DNA of 61,147 nt from Alcaligenaceae bacterium (GCA_012839585.1 DUNB01000045.1:1-61147); one strand, 5' to 3'. Positions 1-8,448 are shown, counted from the stretch's first letter. Notes: generated by a model not told the origin, from the sequence alone. Made by a program: numbers and translations.

Positions 1-185
1 ATTATTTGACTCCTAAATCGTTTAAAATCGTGAACAGCACAACGCAAAAACTTATTGGACTTCCCACGGTCTCCAGTGGACTGAGGGTGATCTCACCCTT
101 AAATTAACAGCGCTAGCAAGTAGAAAGCTCACTTTAGCTCTCTCTAAGCCTGACTCTGAATGCCCAGAAATAACTAACCTTATTT

Positions 186-1049
186 CTATAAAAACTTCTC
201 AGCTATTGAGCGCTTACCCTTTGGACTAGACGTTTCTAAAACTCCGTTCTCAGGGTAGTAGCAACCTGTTACAACTAAGTCAGAATCGCCAATCACTACC
301 ACAACACGGAGCTCTGTACCGTCATCCCATGTGTCTCGAACCTCTGCTTTAATCGCCTCACCACACAGCTCAAAGTCAAACTTTCTTCTTGCGTCGCGGT
401 AATTGGCGATAGCAGTCATAATCAAGGTTTTAGCAATCGTATCTCTTTTTTTCTTCGAGAGCATATTCAATGACCATTCTTTGATTGGTCCGTACATACC
501 GCTATTATTCATCGCCTCAAGAATTTTTCGTATATGACTTCCGGTATGCTGATTCACTATTATTGACGAGCGCGAACCGTGTGGACAACCGAGAAGATTT
601 GTTCTTATATTCCACCAAGTTTCTGCAACTTCAGCGTTATGAGCATCTTTAACCATTTCTTGTACACACCAAGCAAGAGCATCCCTGCTGCGTATAGTGC
701 CATCCCCTTCCAGCACAACATCAACCGCTTGAACAACTACTGGGTATGCGTTATCACTATATAAAACAGCATCCAAGCGATAGGCTTGAAGCCCTGTCAC
801 TGCGTTTACATTATTTACTAACTGGTCTGCTTTAGCTTCATCGTAAGGGCAGGTTACAAAACCTTTTATAAACAAAACAGTATGATCCACACCCTTGTAT
901 GCAGGTAGGTTCTGCAAAGATGCACCTCTTAGGCCGTCTTGTGGCGGGTTGGTCAAAATGGGGTGCCAATCGGGGTACACATCTACGGAATTACCCAACT
1001 CTAGCAAAAGCTCCTCAAAAGCCGCTTGACCTGCTTCAGGATCACTCAA
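186..1049 (-). CDS. Hypothetical protein, probably 5'-truncated by an IS66-family insertion
   Basis: I do not recognise this 287-residue protein. It has no obvious signal peptide or membrane segment and looks soluble, with a mix of acidic and hydrophobic stretches. The only initiator inside the frame near its 5' end is TTG at 1049, and no Shine-Dalgarno sequence precedes it. The frame stays open for 16 more codons up to 1097, exactly where the IS66-type terminal sequence begins at 1098. These extra codons read like ordinary protein (SLRYLTRNLSDPEAG across the TTG). The likely explanation is that the native start lay further upstream and was removed by the insertion, so this may be a 3' gene remnant. 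Function unknown. Confidence 0.5.
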   Translation of the reverse strand: MSDPEAGQAAFEELLLELGNSVDVYPDWHPILTNPPQDGLRGASLQNLPAYKGVDHTVLFIKGFVTCPYDEAKADQLVNNVNAVTGLQAYRLDAVLYSDNAYPVVVQAVDVVLEGDGTIRSRDALAWCVQEMVKDAHNAEVAETWWNIRTNLLGCPHGSRSSIIVNQHTGSHIRKILEAMNNSGMYGPIKEWSLNMLSKKKRDTIAKTLIMTAIANYRDARRKFDFELCGEAIKAEVRDTWDDGTELRVVVVIGDSDLVVTGCYYPENGVLETSSPKGKRSIAEKFL

Positions 1050-1097
1050 GTTTCTAGTTAAGTATCGTAATGAATGCGCGTTATTTTCTGCTACAGC

Positions 1098-1316
1098 GTA
1101 AGCGCCCTTAAATCAGCATCTTTTAAGCCAACCTATACAGCTTCACACTAATACCTGTCTTTTTCAAAGAGGTATTAGCGATGAAATCACAAGAACGTCA
1201 GCAGTTTTGGCAACAGCATGTTGATGCTTGGCAGGCATCGGATTTATCCGGTGCGGCTTTTTGTAAACAGCATGAGCTGAACTATGCGCAGTTTAATTAT
1301 TGGCGTAAGAAGCTTC
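1098..1316 (+). mobile_element. IS66-family left-end remnant
   Basis: The segment starts with GTAAGCGCCC, and GTAAGCG is the typical terminal sequence of IS66-family elements. A short leader is followed by the start of an IS66-type TnpA gene. The element is interrupted at 1316/1317 by an IS3-family copy. No IS66 tnpB, tnpC or right end appears on the other side of that copy, so only about 219 bases of the element remain. The left boundary coincides with the point where the neighbouring unrecognised reading frame loses its start. Confidence 0.65.
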
Positions 1317-1321
1317 TGTAA
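1181..1321 (+). pseudogene. IS66 TnpA fragment
   Basis: An ATG at 1181, preceded by AAAGAGG, opens a 46-codon frame that begins MKSQERQQFWQQHVDAW and continues to NYWRKKLL before TAA. This resembles the N-terminal helix-turn-helix part of IS66 accessory protein TnpA: a FWQQHVDAW helix, then a FCKQHELNYAQFNYWRKKL segment. Family members are roughly 100 residues or more, so this copy is cut short. The final codons and the stop lie in the inverted repeat of the IS3-family element that interrupts it. Non-functional. Confidence 0.65.
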
Positions 1322-1387
1322 TCCCCCCTCAAAACCACAGCAGCTATTTGTAGAAAATTCCATTAATATGAACTCAAGGAGTTTTCT

Positions 1388-1654
1388 ATGCGTAAATCAA
1401 AATTCACTGAGAGCCAGATTATGGCAATTCTCAAACAAAATGAGGCTGGAGTTCCAGTCCCTGAACTATGCCGTGAGCATGGTATTAGCTCAGCTTCGTT
1501 CTACAAGTGGCGTTCAAAATACGGCGGCATGGACACTTCGCTCATGAAACGCATGAAAGAGCTTGAAGAAGAGAACCGTCGGCTCAAAAAAATGTATGCC
1601 GAAGAGCGTCTTAAAGCTGAGATTCGATTGGAAGCTCTTGAGGGAAAGCTCTAA
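1388..1654 (+). CDS. IS3-family transposase OrfA
   Basis: This 88-residue protein starts MRKSKFTESQIMAIL with a helix-turn-helix of the HTH_Tnp_1 type. A heptad-rich C-terminal segment (about residues 50-80) of the leucine-zipper kind follows, as is usual for IS3 OrfA. OrfA binds the element ends and oligomerises with OrfAB. AAGGAGTTTTCT supplies a strong ribosome binding site. An A_AAG tetranucleotide at 1645-1648, just before the stop, is a plausible -1 frameshift site. The OrfB frame is open from 1642, so an OrfAB fusion could be made there. Confidence 0.85.
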   Translation: MRKSKFTESQIMAILKQNEAGVPVPELCREHGISSASFYKWRSKYGGMDTSLMKRMKELEEENRRLKKMYAEERLKAEIRLEALEGKL

Positions 1655-1674
1655 AGCCATCCCTGCGCAAGGAG

Positions 1675-2472
1675 ATGGCGAAAGAGGCGATAATCAAACA
1701 TGCCATCAGCATTCGCCTTGCTTGCAGCTGTCTAGGTATTAGCGAGAGCTGTTTTTACTATCAAAGCAAGCTTAATGCTGAGAACGAGCAGATTGCTGAT
1801 TGGCTGCTTCGATTAACCGACAATAAAAAGCGCTGGGGATTTGGCCTATGCTTCTTGTACCTGCGTAATGTCAAAGGTTTTAAATGGAACCATAAGCGCG
1901 TTTACCGCATTTACTGTGAGCTGGAGCTGAACTTGCGTATCAAACCCAGAAAACGCATCAAGCGAGATAAGCCTGACGCGCTGAGCGTTCCAACGACTAT
2001 TAACGATGTCTGGTCAATGGATTTTATGTCAGACAGTTTAGCCAGTGGCCGCAGCATCAGAACCTTTAATGTCATCGATGATTTTAATCGCGAATGCTTA
2101 GCTATAGATGTTGATTTATCTTTGCCTAGCGCACGAGTTATTCGATCGTTAGAGCAAATCATTGAATGGCGGGGTAAGCCAAACACAATACGCTGTGACA
2201 ATGGCCCTGAGTACATCTCTGAAACAATAAAGGACTGGGCTAAAGAGCAGCAAATTACCTTGCAGTATATCCAGCCAGGCAAACCGACACAGAATGCTTA
2301 TGTTGAGCGTTTTAACCGAACAGTGCGTCATGAATGGTTAGATTTAAACATCTTTGACAGCATTGAACAGGCTCAAGAACTTGCTACACAATGGCTTTGG
2401 AGGTATAACAACGAACGCCCTCACACTGGCATCGGAGGAGTACCGCCAAGGCAGTTATTACAGGCAGCTTAA
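1675..2472 (+). CDS. IS3-family transposase OrfB (DDE integrase core)
   Basis: This is the catalytic part of the transposase, 265 residues from the ATG at 1675. In the active enzyme it is probably translated as an OrfAB fusion through a -1 shift near 1645. The retroviral-integrase-like core shows the expected acidic residues: D in WSMDFM, D in CDNGPE and E in NAYVERFNR, with the usual DD(35)E-type spacing. An N-terminal HTH_21-like region precedes the core, and a C-terminal YNNERPH motif is present. Length and motifs are complete, so the element may still be active. Confidence 0.85.
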   Translation: MAKEAIIKHAISIRLACSCLGISESCFYYQSKLNAENEQIADWLLRLTDNKKRWGFGLCFLYLRNVKGFKWNHKRVYRIYCELELNLRIKPRKRIKRDKPDALSVPTTINDVWSMDFMSDSLASGRSIRTFNVIDDFNRECLAIDVDLSLPSARVIRSLEQIIEWRGKPNTIRCDNGPEYISETIKDWAKEQQITLQYIQPGKPTQNAYVERFNRTVRHEWLDLNIFDSIEQAQELATQWLWRYNNERPHTGIGGVPPRQLLQAA

Positions 2473-2481
2473 ATTCTACAA

Positions 2482-4062
2482 ATGAGCACTGTGGAAAATG
2501 GGGGGATTACAGTTGTGTCTCTGGCTCTATTGGGAACGCTGGTTGCCGTATTTAATATGTTTATCACTAGCGCTAAGCTGCAAAAGCAGGCCCTGATCGA
2601 GAGTACATTACAAAGCAACGAGGCTTACGCCTCTAAATTAGCGGATAGTACCCAGCTGTTTTTAGAAAATACGCAGTTAGAACTTGCTTATAGTGCGAAT
2701 GAAATTGCCAAACACTGGCCTGACCACTCTTATTTCGAAGAGGAGGTCTCTCGATTATCGGAAAAAAACCGTGTCTTTAACTCGGTGGTCTTTACGAATG
2801 AAAGCGGAATTGTGCTCTCCAGCTCAGACCGAGCAAGCGAGTTACGAGGACAAGTACTCCGATCCCCTGGCAATATACAAGCCTTAGCAGAGCGCCGCCC
2901 GCTCATGAGTCAACCTTATGAATCGCAAATTGGCAATCTTCTCGTTTTAATTTCACATCCCGTTTATCACAATGATGGTCGTTATTTGGGTTATATCGGT
3001 GGCACCATTTACCTAGAAGAAGACAACATCCTAAGCCGTCTACTCGACGAACATCACTATAAGGATGGCTCCTATACCTATGTGGCTGATAGTCATAGAC
3101 GCTTACTCTACCATCCTGACAAGAGCCGCTTAGGGACCACAGTCGAGGCTAACACCGCCATCTCTCTGGCGCTTAGTGGCGCAACAGGAGCCCTCCGAAT
3201 AGTGAACAGTAAAAACATCGAAATGCTCAGCGGCTATGCCTATATCCCCGCTGCCCAGTGGGCCGTAGTGTCACAACGTCCAATCGAATCAACACTGCAA
3301 GCCCACGAGGGCTTAATGCGTAAAATCTTCCTGCACAGCTTACCGTTTAACCTAGGGATATTAGCGTTGATTTGGCTCTGTGGTTGGTGGATTTCTAATC
3401 CGTTACGCCAACTGGCTAGAAATGCAAAAAACATGAAACAACGTGCCACCATCCAACGCATAGAGCGTATCCCCACCTGGTATTTCGAAGCCAATGAGCT
3501 CAAGAAGGCTTTTTTATATGGCTTGCAAAACATCCATGACCATGTAGGGCAATTACGTCAAGACGTGCACACAGACCCACTAACAGGCTTGCATAATCGA
3601 CGTTCTCTAGAACATATTTTAGAAAAATGTGAGCGTTCAAACACGCCTTTTGCCATTATTTATCTAGACATTGATCACTTTAAACGAGTCAATGACACCT
3701 ATGGTCATGATATCGGGGACGAGGTACTCAAAGAGCTAGCACTCATCATGCAACATAGCTCAAGAGAGCAGGACCTCTCTATTCGGTTGGGTGGCGAGGA
3801 GTTTCTGGTGTTCCTGCCCGACTGTCCATTAAACAGAGCCTCGGAGATCGCCGAACGACTGCGTATCAACGTAGAAAACCATCCTTTCGAGCAGGTGGGA
3901 CACATCACTATTTCCTTAGGTGTTGCGGCTTGGCCTGCGCACCATCACGATACCGCCTTTGTATTAAAATTAGCGGATAATATGATGTATGCCGCTAAAC
4001 AAGGCGGACGCAATCAGGTGCGCACCGCTCCGGTGTCAGAATTAACGAACTCTGACGCCTAA
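2482..4062 (+). CDS. Membrane diguanylate cyclase, sensor domain plus GGEEF, with an IS-derived start
   Basis: Predicted diguanylate cyclase, making c-di-GMP from two GTP. A transmembrane helix at about residues 11-31 is followed by a periplasmic double-CACHE-like sensor region (about 40-270), a second helix (about 285-305), a HAMP-like linker and a GGDEF domain (about 360-520). The active-site loop is GGEEF (437-441). An intact inhibitory I-site, REQD (428-431), lies five residues before it, so the enzyme is probably active and feedback-controlled. The first ten codons (2482-2511) lie inside the right inverted repeat of the IS, so the native N-terminus is lost and replaced. There is no good ribosome binding site before the ATG. 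Transcription may come by read-through from the IS. Confidence 0.85.
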   Translation: MSTVENGGITVVSLALLGTLVAVFNMFITSAKLQKQALIESTLQSNEAYASKLADSTQLFLENTQLELAYSANEIAKHWPDHSYFEEEVSRLSEKNRVFNSVVFTNESGIVLSSSDRASELRGQVLRSPGNIQALAERRPLMSQPYESQIGNLLVLISHPVYHNDGRYLGYIGGTIYLEEDNILSRLLDEHHYKDGSYTYVADSHRRLLYHPDKSRLGTTVEANTAISLALSGATGALRIVNSKNIEMLSGYAYIPAAQWAVVSQRPIESTLQAHEGLMRKIFLHSLPFNLGILALIWLCGWWISNPLRQLARNAKNMKQRATIQRIERIPTWYFEANELKKAFLYGLQNIHDHVGQLRQDVHTDPLTGLHNRRSLEHILEKCERSNTPFAIIYLDIDHFKRVNDTYGHDIGDEVLKELALIMQHSSREQDLSIRLGGEEFLVFLPDCPLNRASEIAERLRINVENHPFEQVGHITISLGVAAWPAHHHDTAFVLKLADNMMYAAKQGGRNQVRTAPVSELTNSDA

Positions 4063-4125
4063 GCTCTACGCTAAAACCATTAAAGCACCATCTCGCACCT
4101 GTTTTTACGGTAGACTTTGTAGTCT

Positions 4126-5262
4126 ATGACTCTGAACAACTCCAACTTTCGCTTTCTACGTAGTGACCAAGATTGCCTCTACTTGCAAGGCGAGTGGGTG
4201 TTGCGCAATTATCGGGAACTTTGTGATGAAATCCGTCGCTTTTCCCAGAATGATTCGCAATACAGCACTCTGGATTTCTCTGGCTTAGATCAACTCGATA
4301 CCGCTGGGGCGGAGCAACTGTGCGAGCTCATTACACCGGAACGTCTCGAGGAACGACTCGATCATGCCAATGCGCTCACTGCGGAAAGAGAAGCCTTATT
4401 ACGTACGGTAGCGCGTGCGCTTAGCACCCAAGACCAATTACCTCCCAAACCTTCTGAATCGGCGATAGGTGATTTTTTTGTACGTATTGGCGTAGCCACC
4501 CAACGGTTCTGGCAGCAGTCTCTTGAGCTCACCGCTTTTATTGGCTTAACACTAGAAACCCTATTTTTTAATATGTTGCGCCCTAGCCGTTGGCGCGTCA
4601 CCGCGATCGTAGCGCAAATCGAAGAGACCGCCTTTAACGCGGTACCAATTATTTTTCTGCTGACCTTTTTAGTCGGGGCAGTGATCGCCTTTTTAGGGGC
4701 GACCATCCTGGCGGATTTCGGCGCCACAATTTATACGGTTAATTTGGTTGGCTTTTCCTTTTTGCGCGAATTTGCCGTCTTATTAACGGCCATTTTGATG
4801 GCAGGACGAACCGCCAGCGCCTTTACCGCACAAATTGGCTCCATGAAAGCCAACGAAGAAATTGATGCCCTACGTGCACAGGGACTAAACCCGATGCTCA
4901 TTCTCGTTATCCCTCGTGTTTTGGCCATGCTCATTGCCATGCCTCTGTTGACCTTTATCGGCATGATCGCGGGTATTTTTGGTGGTGCCTTAGTCTGTAT
5001 GCTGACCTTGGACATTTCGCCCACGATGTTTATCGACCTTTTCAAAGAAAGCGTCTCCGCCCGACATTTTTTCCTCGGCATGGCCAAAGCCCCTATTTTT
5101 GCCTTTTTAATTGCTGTGATCGGTTGCTTACAAGGCTTTAAGGTCACGGGCAGCGCGCAGTCAGTGGGGGAAAGAACCACCGCAGCCGTTGTGCACTCCA
5201 TTTTCATTGTGATCTTATTGGATGCTATGGCAGCGCTCTTTTATATGGAAATGGGGTGGTAA
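4126..5262 (+). CDS. MlaE-family ABC permease with N-terminal STAS-like domain
   Basis: This is the permease of an MCE-type lipid transporter in the inner membrane, 378 residues. Residues 1-110 resemble a STAS domain (strand-rich start, then LDFSGLDQLDTAGAEQL). Residues about 140-378 form the hydrophobic MlaE/YrbE permease domain, with the conserved AGRTASAFTAQIGSMKANEEIDALRAQG region. In E. coli the STAS partner (MlaB) is a separate protein; here it is fused to the permease. The gene is the first of four tightly packed genes; the ATPase starts directly after its stop. The likely role is phospholipid or hydrophobic-molecule transport across the periplasm. The substrate is not shown by the sequence. 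Confidence 0.85.
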   Translation: MTLNNSNFRFLRSDQDCLYLQGEWVLRNYRELCDEIRRFSQNDSQYSTLDFSGLDQLDTAGAEQLCELITPERLEERLDHANALTAEREALLRTVARALSTQDQLPPKPSESAIGDFFVRIGVATQRFWQQSLELTAFIGLTLETLFFNMLRPSRWRVTAIVAQIEETAFNAVPIIFLLTFLVGAVIAFLGATILADFGATIYTVNLVGFSFLREFAVLLTAILMAGRTASAFTAQIGSMKANEEIDALRAQGLNPMLILVIPRVLAMLIAMPLLTFIGMIAGIFGGALVCMLTLDISPTMFIDLFKESVSARHFFLGMAKAPIFAFLIAVIGCLQGFKVTGSAQSVGERTTAAVVHSIFIVILLDAMAALFYMEMGW

Positions 5263-6114
5263 ATGCAGCAATCAACGACACCAACCCAAGTTCACATCGA
5301 CAAAAAAGCCAAGCAAAAAGAACGCCAAACTAATGAGCCTATCATCCAAGTGCGTAACTTAGTGAATCGCTTTGGCACGCACACAGTCCATGAAAATCTG
5401 GATATGGATGTTTATCCAGGTGAGATTGTAGGGGTGGTAGGTGGTTCAGGATCGGGGAAATCCGTTCTACTGCGCTCTATTTTGGGGTTACGTCCCCCTA
5501 CCGAGGGGGATGTGACGGTCTTTGGGCAAAAAATTGCCGATCTCAATGCGGACGACCGTTCAAAATTAGAACGCCGCTTTGGTGTGTTGTTCCAGCAAGG
5601 GGCTCTGTTTTCCTCATTAACGGTGGTAGAAAATATCGCCATGCCGTTAATTGAACACGCTGGCTTAAACCGCGAAGAAGCCGAAAAGCTCGGCAGGCTC
5701 AAAATGGCCTTAGCCGGATTACCCGCCAACGCCGCCAACAAATACCCATCGGAGCTGTCTGGGGGCATGATCAAACGAGCCGCCTTAGCACGTGCCTTAG
5801 CCCTAGACCCTGAAATTTTATTCTTAGATGAACCTACCGCTGGCCTAGACCCCATTGGCGCCAGCGACTTTGATCAACTTATCCTAACCTTACGAGACGC
5901 TCTGGGTTTAACCGTGTATTTAGTGACACACGATTTGGACACGCTTTACACCATCTGTGATCGCGTGGCCGTACTTTCGCAAAAACGCGTCATTATTAAC
6001 GATAGCTTGGACGTGGTCGAACAATTTGACGATCAGTGGGTCCAGGATTATTTCCAAGGCCCGCGCGGACGTGCCGCCTTCCAAGCTGAAACCCGACGTC
6101 AGGAGAACCTGTAA
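5263..6114 (+). CDS. MlaF-like ABC transporter ATP-binding protein
   Basis: ATPase of the MCE transporter, 283 residues. After a polar N-terminus it has Walker A GGSGSGKS (60-67), the signature LSGGM, Walker B ILFLDEP and the H-loop in VTHDLD. The start follows the permease stop without a gap. The stop overlaps the start of the MCE gene by one base (TAATG), so translation is probably coupled. The family energises lipid movement between the inner membrane and the periplasmic MCE ring. I do not assign mlaF as symbol because the operon lacks mlaC and has a PqiC-type lipoprotein instead. Confidence 0.88.
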   Translation: MQQSTTPTQVHIDKKAKQKERQTNEPIIQVRNLVNRFGTHTVHENLDMDVYPGEIVGVVGGSGSGKSVLLRSILGLRPPTEGDVTVFGQKIADLNADDRSKLERRFGVLFQQGALFSSLTVVENIAMPLIEHAGLNREEAEKLGRLKMALAGLPANAANKYPSELSGGMIKRAALARALALDPEILFLDEPTAGLDPIGASDFDQLILTLRDALGLTVYLVTHDLDTLYTICDRVAVLSQKRVIINDSLDVVEQFDDQWVQDYFQGPRGRAAFQAETRRQENL

Positions 6115-7040
6115 TGGAACCACGCGCACATCATATTTTGATTGGCGTTTTCACTCTTGTGATAGCTATCGGTGCTATTTTATTTGCATTGTGGCTAGCT
6201 AAAACAGGCAGTGACAATAAAACCAAGGACTATACCGTGGTGTTTACCGAGGCCGTACGCGGTCTCAGCCGTGGTGGTGCTGTGCAATACAACGGCATTC
6301 GCATTGGTGAGGTCACAAAGTTAGAGCTAGATCCCAAAGACATACGTCGCGTACTCGTTAGCATTACGATCCAAGAAAGCATCCCTGTTAAAACGGATAC
6401 AAAGGCTCGCTTAGCGCTCACAGGTATCACCGGCACCTCTGTCATCGAACTAACCGGCGGCTCACCAAACAGCCCTGATTTAGTGGATGAAGACCTAACG
6501 GATAACTACCCTGCTTTTATCATGGCCACCCCATCCCCCATCGCTGAACTCATGGCAGGGGGCGAGGAACTGATCACCAATGTGTCTGAACTATTGATCA
6601 ACGCCAACGCCTTTTTATCTTCGGATAATGCAAAACGTATCGGAAACAGTATCGAGCAGTTAGAGCGACTTTTAGAGCAACTCGCTGATGGTTCAGAAGG
6701 CTTGCCTGAGCTGTTTGCCTCGCTAAACCGTGCCAGTGTAGAGGCCGAGAAAATGCTCAGCGAAACGCGTACGCTGATTACTAAAGATGGAAGCGGCGCT
6801 TTTGCCAAAGCCAGTGAGGCCATGCAAAGCCTAAACAAAACCACCCAAGAGCTACAAAAAATTGTGGCGGATAATGCCCCAGCTATTCAGCAAGGAACAC
6901 AAGGTTTCTCGCAACTGGCCCCCGCTATGCAAGAGTTACGCCAGACCTTAAGCCATATTAAAAATATCACTCAAGAACTACAGAACAATCCTAGCGATTA
7001 CCTCTTGGGTGGCGATAAGCTACAGGAGTTTCAACCATGA
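6114..7040 (+). CDS. MCE (MlaD-like) periplasmic lipid-binding protein
   Basis: This 308-residue protein has one N-terminal transmembrane anchor (about residues 7-28) followed by a single MCE domain (about 38-118, with VRGLSRGGAVQYNGIRIGEV). A long helical, coiled-coil-like C-terminal region follows. MCE proteins form hexameric rings or tubes that carry lipids across the periplasm. The helical tail is longer than that of E. coli MlaD, as in single-domain MCE proteins that extend their channel with helices. The gene overlaps the ATPase gene upstream and the lipoprotein gene downstream. Confidence 0.86.
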   Translation: MEPRAHHILIGVFTLVIAIGAILFALWLAKTGSDNKTKDYTVVFTEAVRGLSRGGAVQYNGIRIGEVTKLELDPKDIRRVLVSITIQESIPVKTDTKARLALTGITGTSVIELTGGSPNSPDLVDEDLTDNYPAFIMATPSPIAELMAGGEELITNVSELLINANAFLSSDNAKRIGNSIEQLERLLEQLADGSEGLPELFASLNRASVEAEKMLSETRTLITKDGSGAFAKASEAMQSLNKTTQELQKIVADNAPAIQQGTQGFSQLAPAMQELRQTLSHIKNITQELQNNPSDYLLGGDKLQEFQP

Positions 7041-7639
7041 TGCGTCTATCACTACGCCCTCTTTTAGGGGCAGCGGCCCTTGGCACAGCGGTGCTATTGA
7101 GTGGTTGCTCCATCTTGCCTAAATCTGAGCCACAGGCCCGCTATAACCTGCCTGCCAGTCCCTTGCAGCAGATGACCACAACAAAAAACGTCTCGCTCTA
7201 CGTGGCCGCCCCACAGGCCAATCGTTTAGTAAACAGTAACCGGGTACTGGTCCAACCTACGGGTGCGGAAATCCAGATCTATAAAAACACACAATGGGCC
7301 GATAACGCCCCCATTTTGTTACGCGAGCGTTTGGTCCAAGCCTTTAACGATGCTCAGTTATTCAAAGCCATTAGTTCTGATGCGGCACTAAAAACCGATT
7401 TGGCCTTAGAGAGCTACTTGCGGCATTTCCAGGTGCAATATCAAAACGAGCAGCCCGTGATTCTGGTGCAATTAGATGCTCAGCTGGTTGATCGCAAGGA
7501 TGCCTCTATCCGTCGCACGCAACGTTTCAACATCTCTCAACCCGCCACAGATACCTCTGTGTCCGCGATCATTGATGCCTTTGGACTAGCCAGCGACACC
7601 TTGAGCCAACAACTGCTTACGTGGTTAGCACAATCTTAA
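7037..7639 (+). CDS. PqiC-like ABC transport auxiliary lipoprotein
   Basis: This 200-residue protein has a lipoprotein signal peptide ending in LLSGC (lipobox Cys near residue 24). The body fits the ABC-type transport auxiliary lipoprotein family (PqiC/YmbA type), with conserved N-terminal YNLPAS and a region around QWADNAPILLRERLVQAF. PqiC-type proteins sit on the outer membrane and work with MCE proteins. The gene overlaps the MCE gene by four bases (ATGA) and closes the operon; a hairpin terminator follows. This makes the operon a hybrid: Mla-like inner-membrane parts with a Pqi-like outer-membrane partner. Confidence 0.82.
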   Translation: MMRLSLRPLLGAAALGTAVLLSGCSILPKSEPQARYNLPASPLQQMTTTKNVSLYVAAPQANRLVNSNRVLVQPTGAEIQIYKNTQWADNAPILLRERLVQAFNDAQLFKAISSDAALKTDLALESYLRHFQVQYQNEQPVILVQLDAQLVDRKDASIRRTQRFNISQPATDTSVSAIIDAFGLASDTLSQQLLTWLAQS

Positions 7640-7687
7640 TGCATGACGATGTAGCTCACAGCTAACCTTTCACCGTTATGACATCCA

Positions 7688-7734
7688 CAAAAAACCCGCA
7701 ATCTTAGATTTTCATCTGCTTTTGCGGGTTTTTT
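7688..7734. terminator. Intrinsic terminator, bidirectional
   Basis: The stem AACCCGCAA (7693-7701) pairs with TTGCGGGTT (7722-7730) and is followed by a T run. The complementary strand also shows a T run, so this can end both the MCE operon and the converging flavin reductase gene. Confidence 0.85.
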
Positions 7735-7827
7735 AATTGAGTCGGGTCGTAGCCCGGCACCGATCACATCGATAAGCCGGCGCTTTGATTTTAAGCTGTT
7801 ACAGCAACAACATGACAGCCAAATCGT

Positions 7828-8337
7828 CTAGCCTTGGAAACGACCAAATTTGCCTTGCCAATACAGCAAAGGATCCACTGTTTGATCAGCACTGCGCACG
7901 TATTCCACCGCACCTAACACCAGGGCGTGACTATGACGGATGATAATTTCACTGACTCTACAGGCAAAAACGGCGGGGGCATCGTCTAATAACCACACGC
8001 CATTGTGCTGAGTCCAGTTTGCGTTTTCGTAGCGTTGAGCGCCTTTTACCCCGCCTACACCAGCAAACTGCAAGGCCACCTGCTGTTGTTCTAGGGCCAG
8101 CACATTCACACCAAATAAGCCGCTCTTTTCAATAAGAGGCCAAGCTGAGGTGTCTTGGTTAATACAGACTAAAAGCTCGGGGGGATCCGCGGCAACTGAG
8201 GTAACAGAAGTGGCAGTCAGCCCCGATTTCTGCCCCTGATGTTCTGCTGTAATCACACAAGCCGCCCCAACAAGATGGCGCATGCCCTGCTTGTAACTCG
8301 TGCTATCTGCAACAGGAAAAGTAGTATCAGTGGTCAT
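7828..8337 (-). CDS. Flavin reductase (FMN-binding split-barrel, HpaC/RutF type)
   Basis: This 169-residue protein fits the short-chain flavin reductase family that gives reduced FMN or FAD to two-component monooxygenases. Family features are the N-terminal YKQGMRHLVGAACVITA, the GLTATSVTSVAADPPELLVCIN core and the C-terminal DPLLYWQGKFGRF. It sits next to a luciferase-like monooxygenase gene on the same strand and is probably its reductase partner. A strong hairpin between the two genes suggests they are not one simple transcript. The start codon lacks an obvious ribosome binding site. Confidence 0.85.
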   Translation of the reverse strand: MTTDTTFPVADSTSYKQGMRHLVGAACVITAEHQGQKSGLTATSVTSVAADPPELLVCINQDTSAWPLIEKSGLFGVNVLALEQQQVALQFAGVGGVKGAQRYENANWTQHNGVWLLDDAPAVFACRVSEIIIRHSHALVLGAVEYVRSADQTVDPLLYWQGKFGRFQG

Positions 8338-8384
8338 AAGGAAATATCATCACAAAAAAGCGTATAACTCATTTTAACAGCTAA

Positions 8385-8428
8385 GAAAAAAATGGCTGCA
8401 AAACTCCTGTCTTTTCGGGTTTTGCAGC
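8385..8428 (-). terminator. Intrinsic terminator downstream of the monooxygenase gene
   Basis: A ten-base stem, GCTGCAAAAC (8395-8404) with GTTTTGCAGC (8419-8428), is followed on the minus strand by CATTTTTTT. It lies just past the stop of the monooxygenase gene and before the flavin reductase gene, so the two may be separately or unequally expressed. Confidence 0.75.
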
Positions 8429-8448
8429 ACCTAATAGCTAGCGGTTAC

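Larger units (their letters stand above)
1317..2511 (+). mobile_element. Complete IS3-family insertion sequence (IS407/IS51-like)
   Basis: This 1195-bp element is bounded by imperfect inverted repeats of about 38 bp (1317-1355 and 2474-2511). Both begin TGTAATCCCCCC and share internal CCACAG and ATTTGTAGAA blocks. TG...CA ends, two consecutive ORFs in different frames (HTH OrfA and DDE OrfB) and the size all fit IS3. The OrfB sequence style (RTFNVIDDFNRE, CDNGPEYIS, NAYVERFNRT) suggests the IS407/IS51 branch. The flanking bases (AGCTTC on the left, GTTGTG on the right) do not form a target-site duplication, so one flank was probably lost by deletion or recombination after insertion. Confidence 0.85.
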
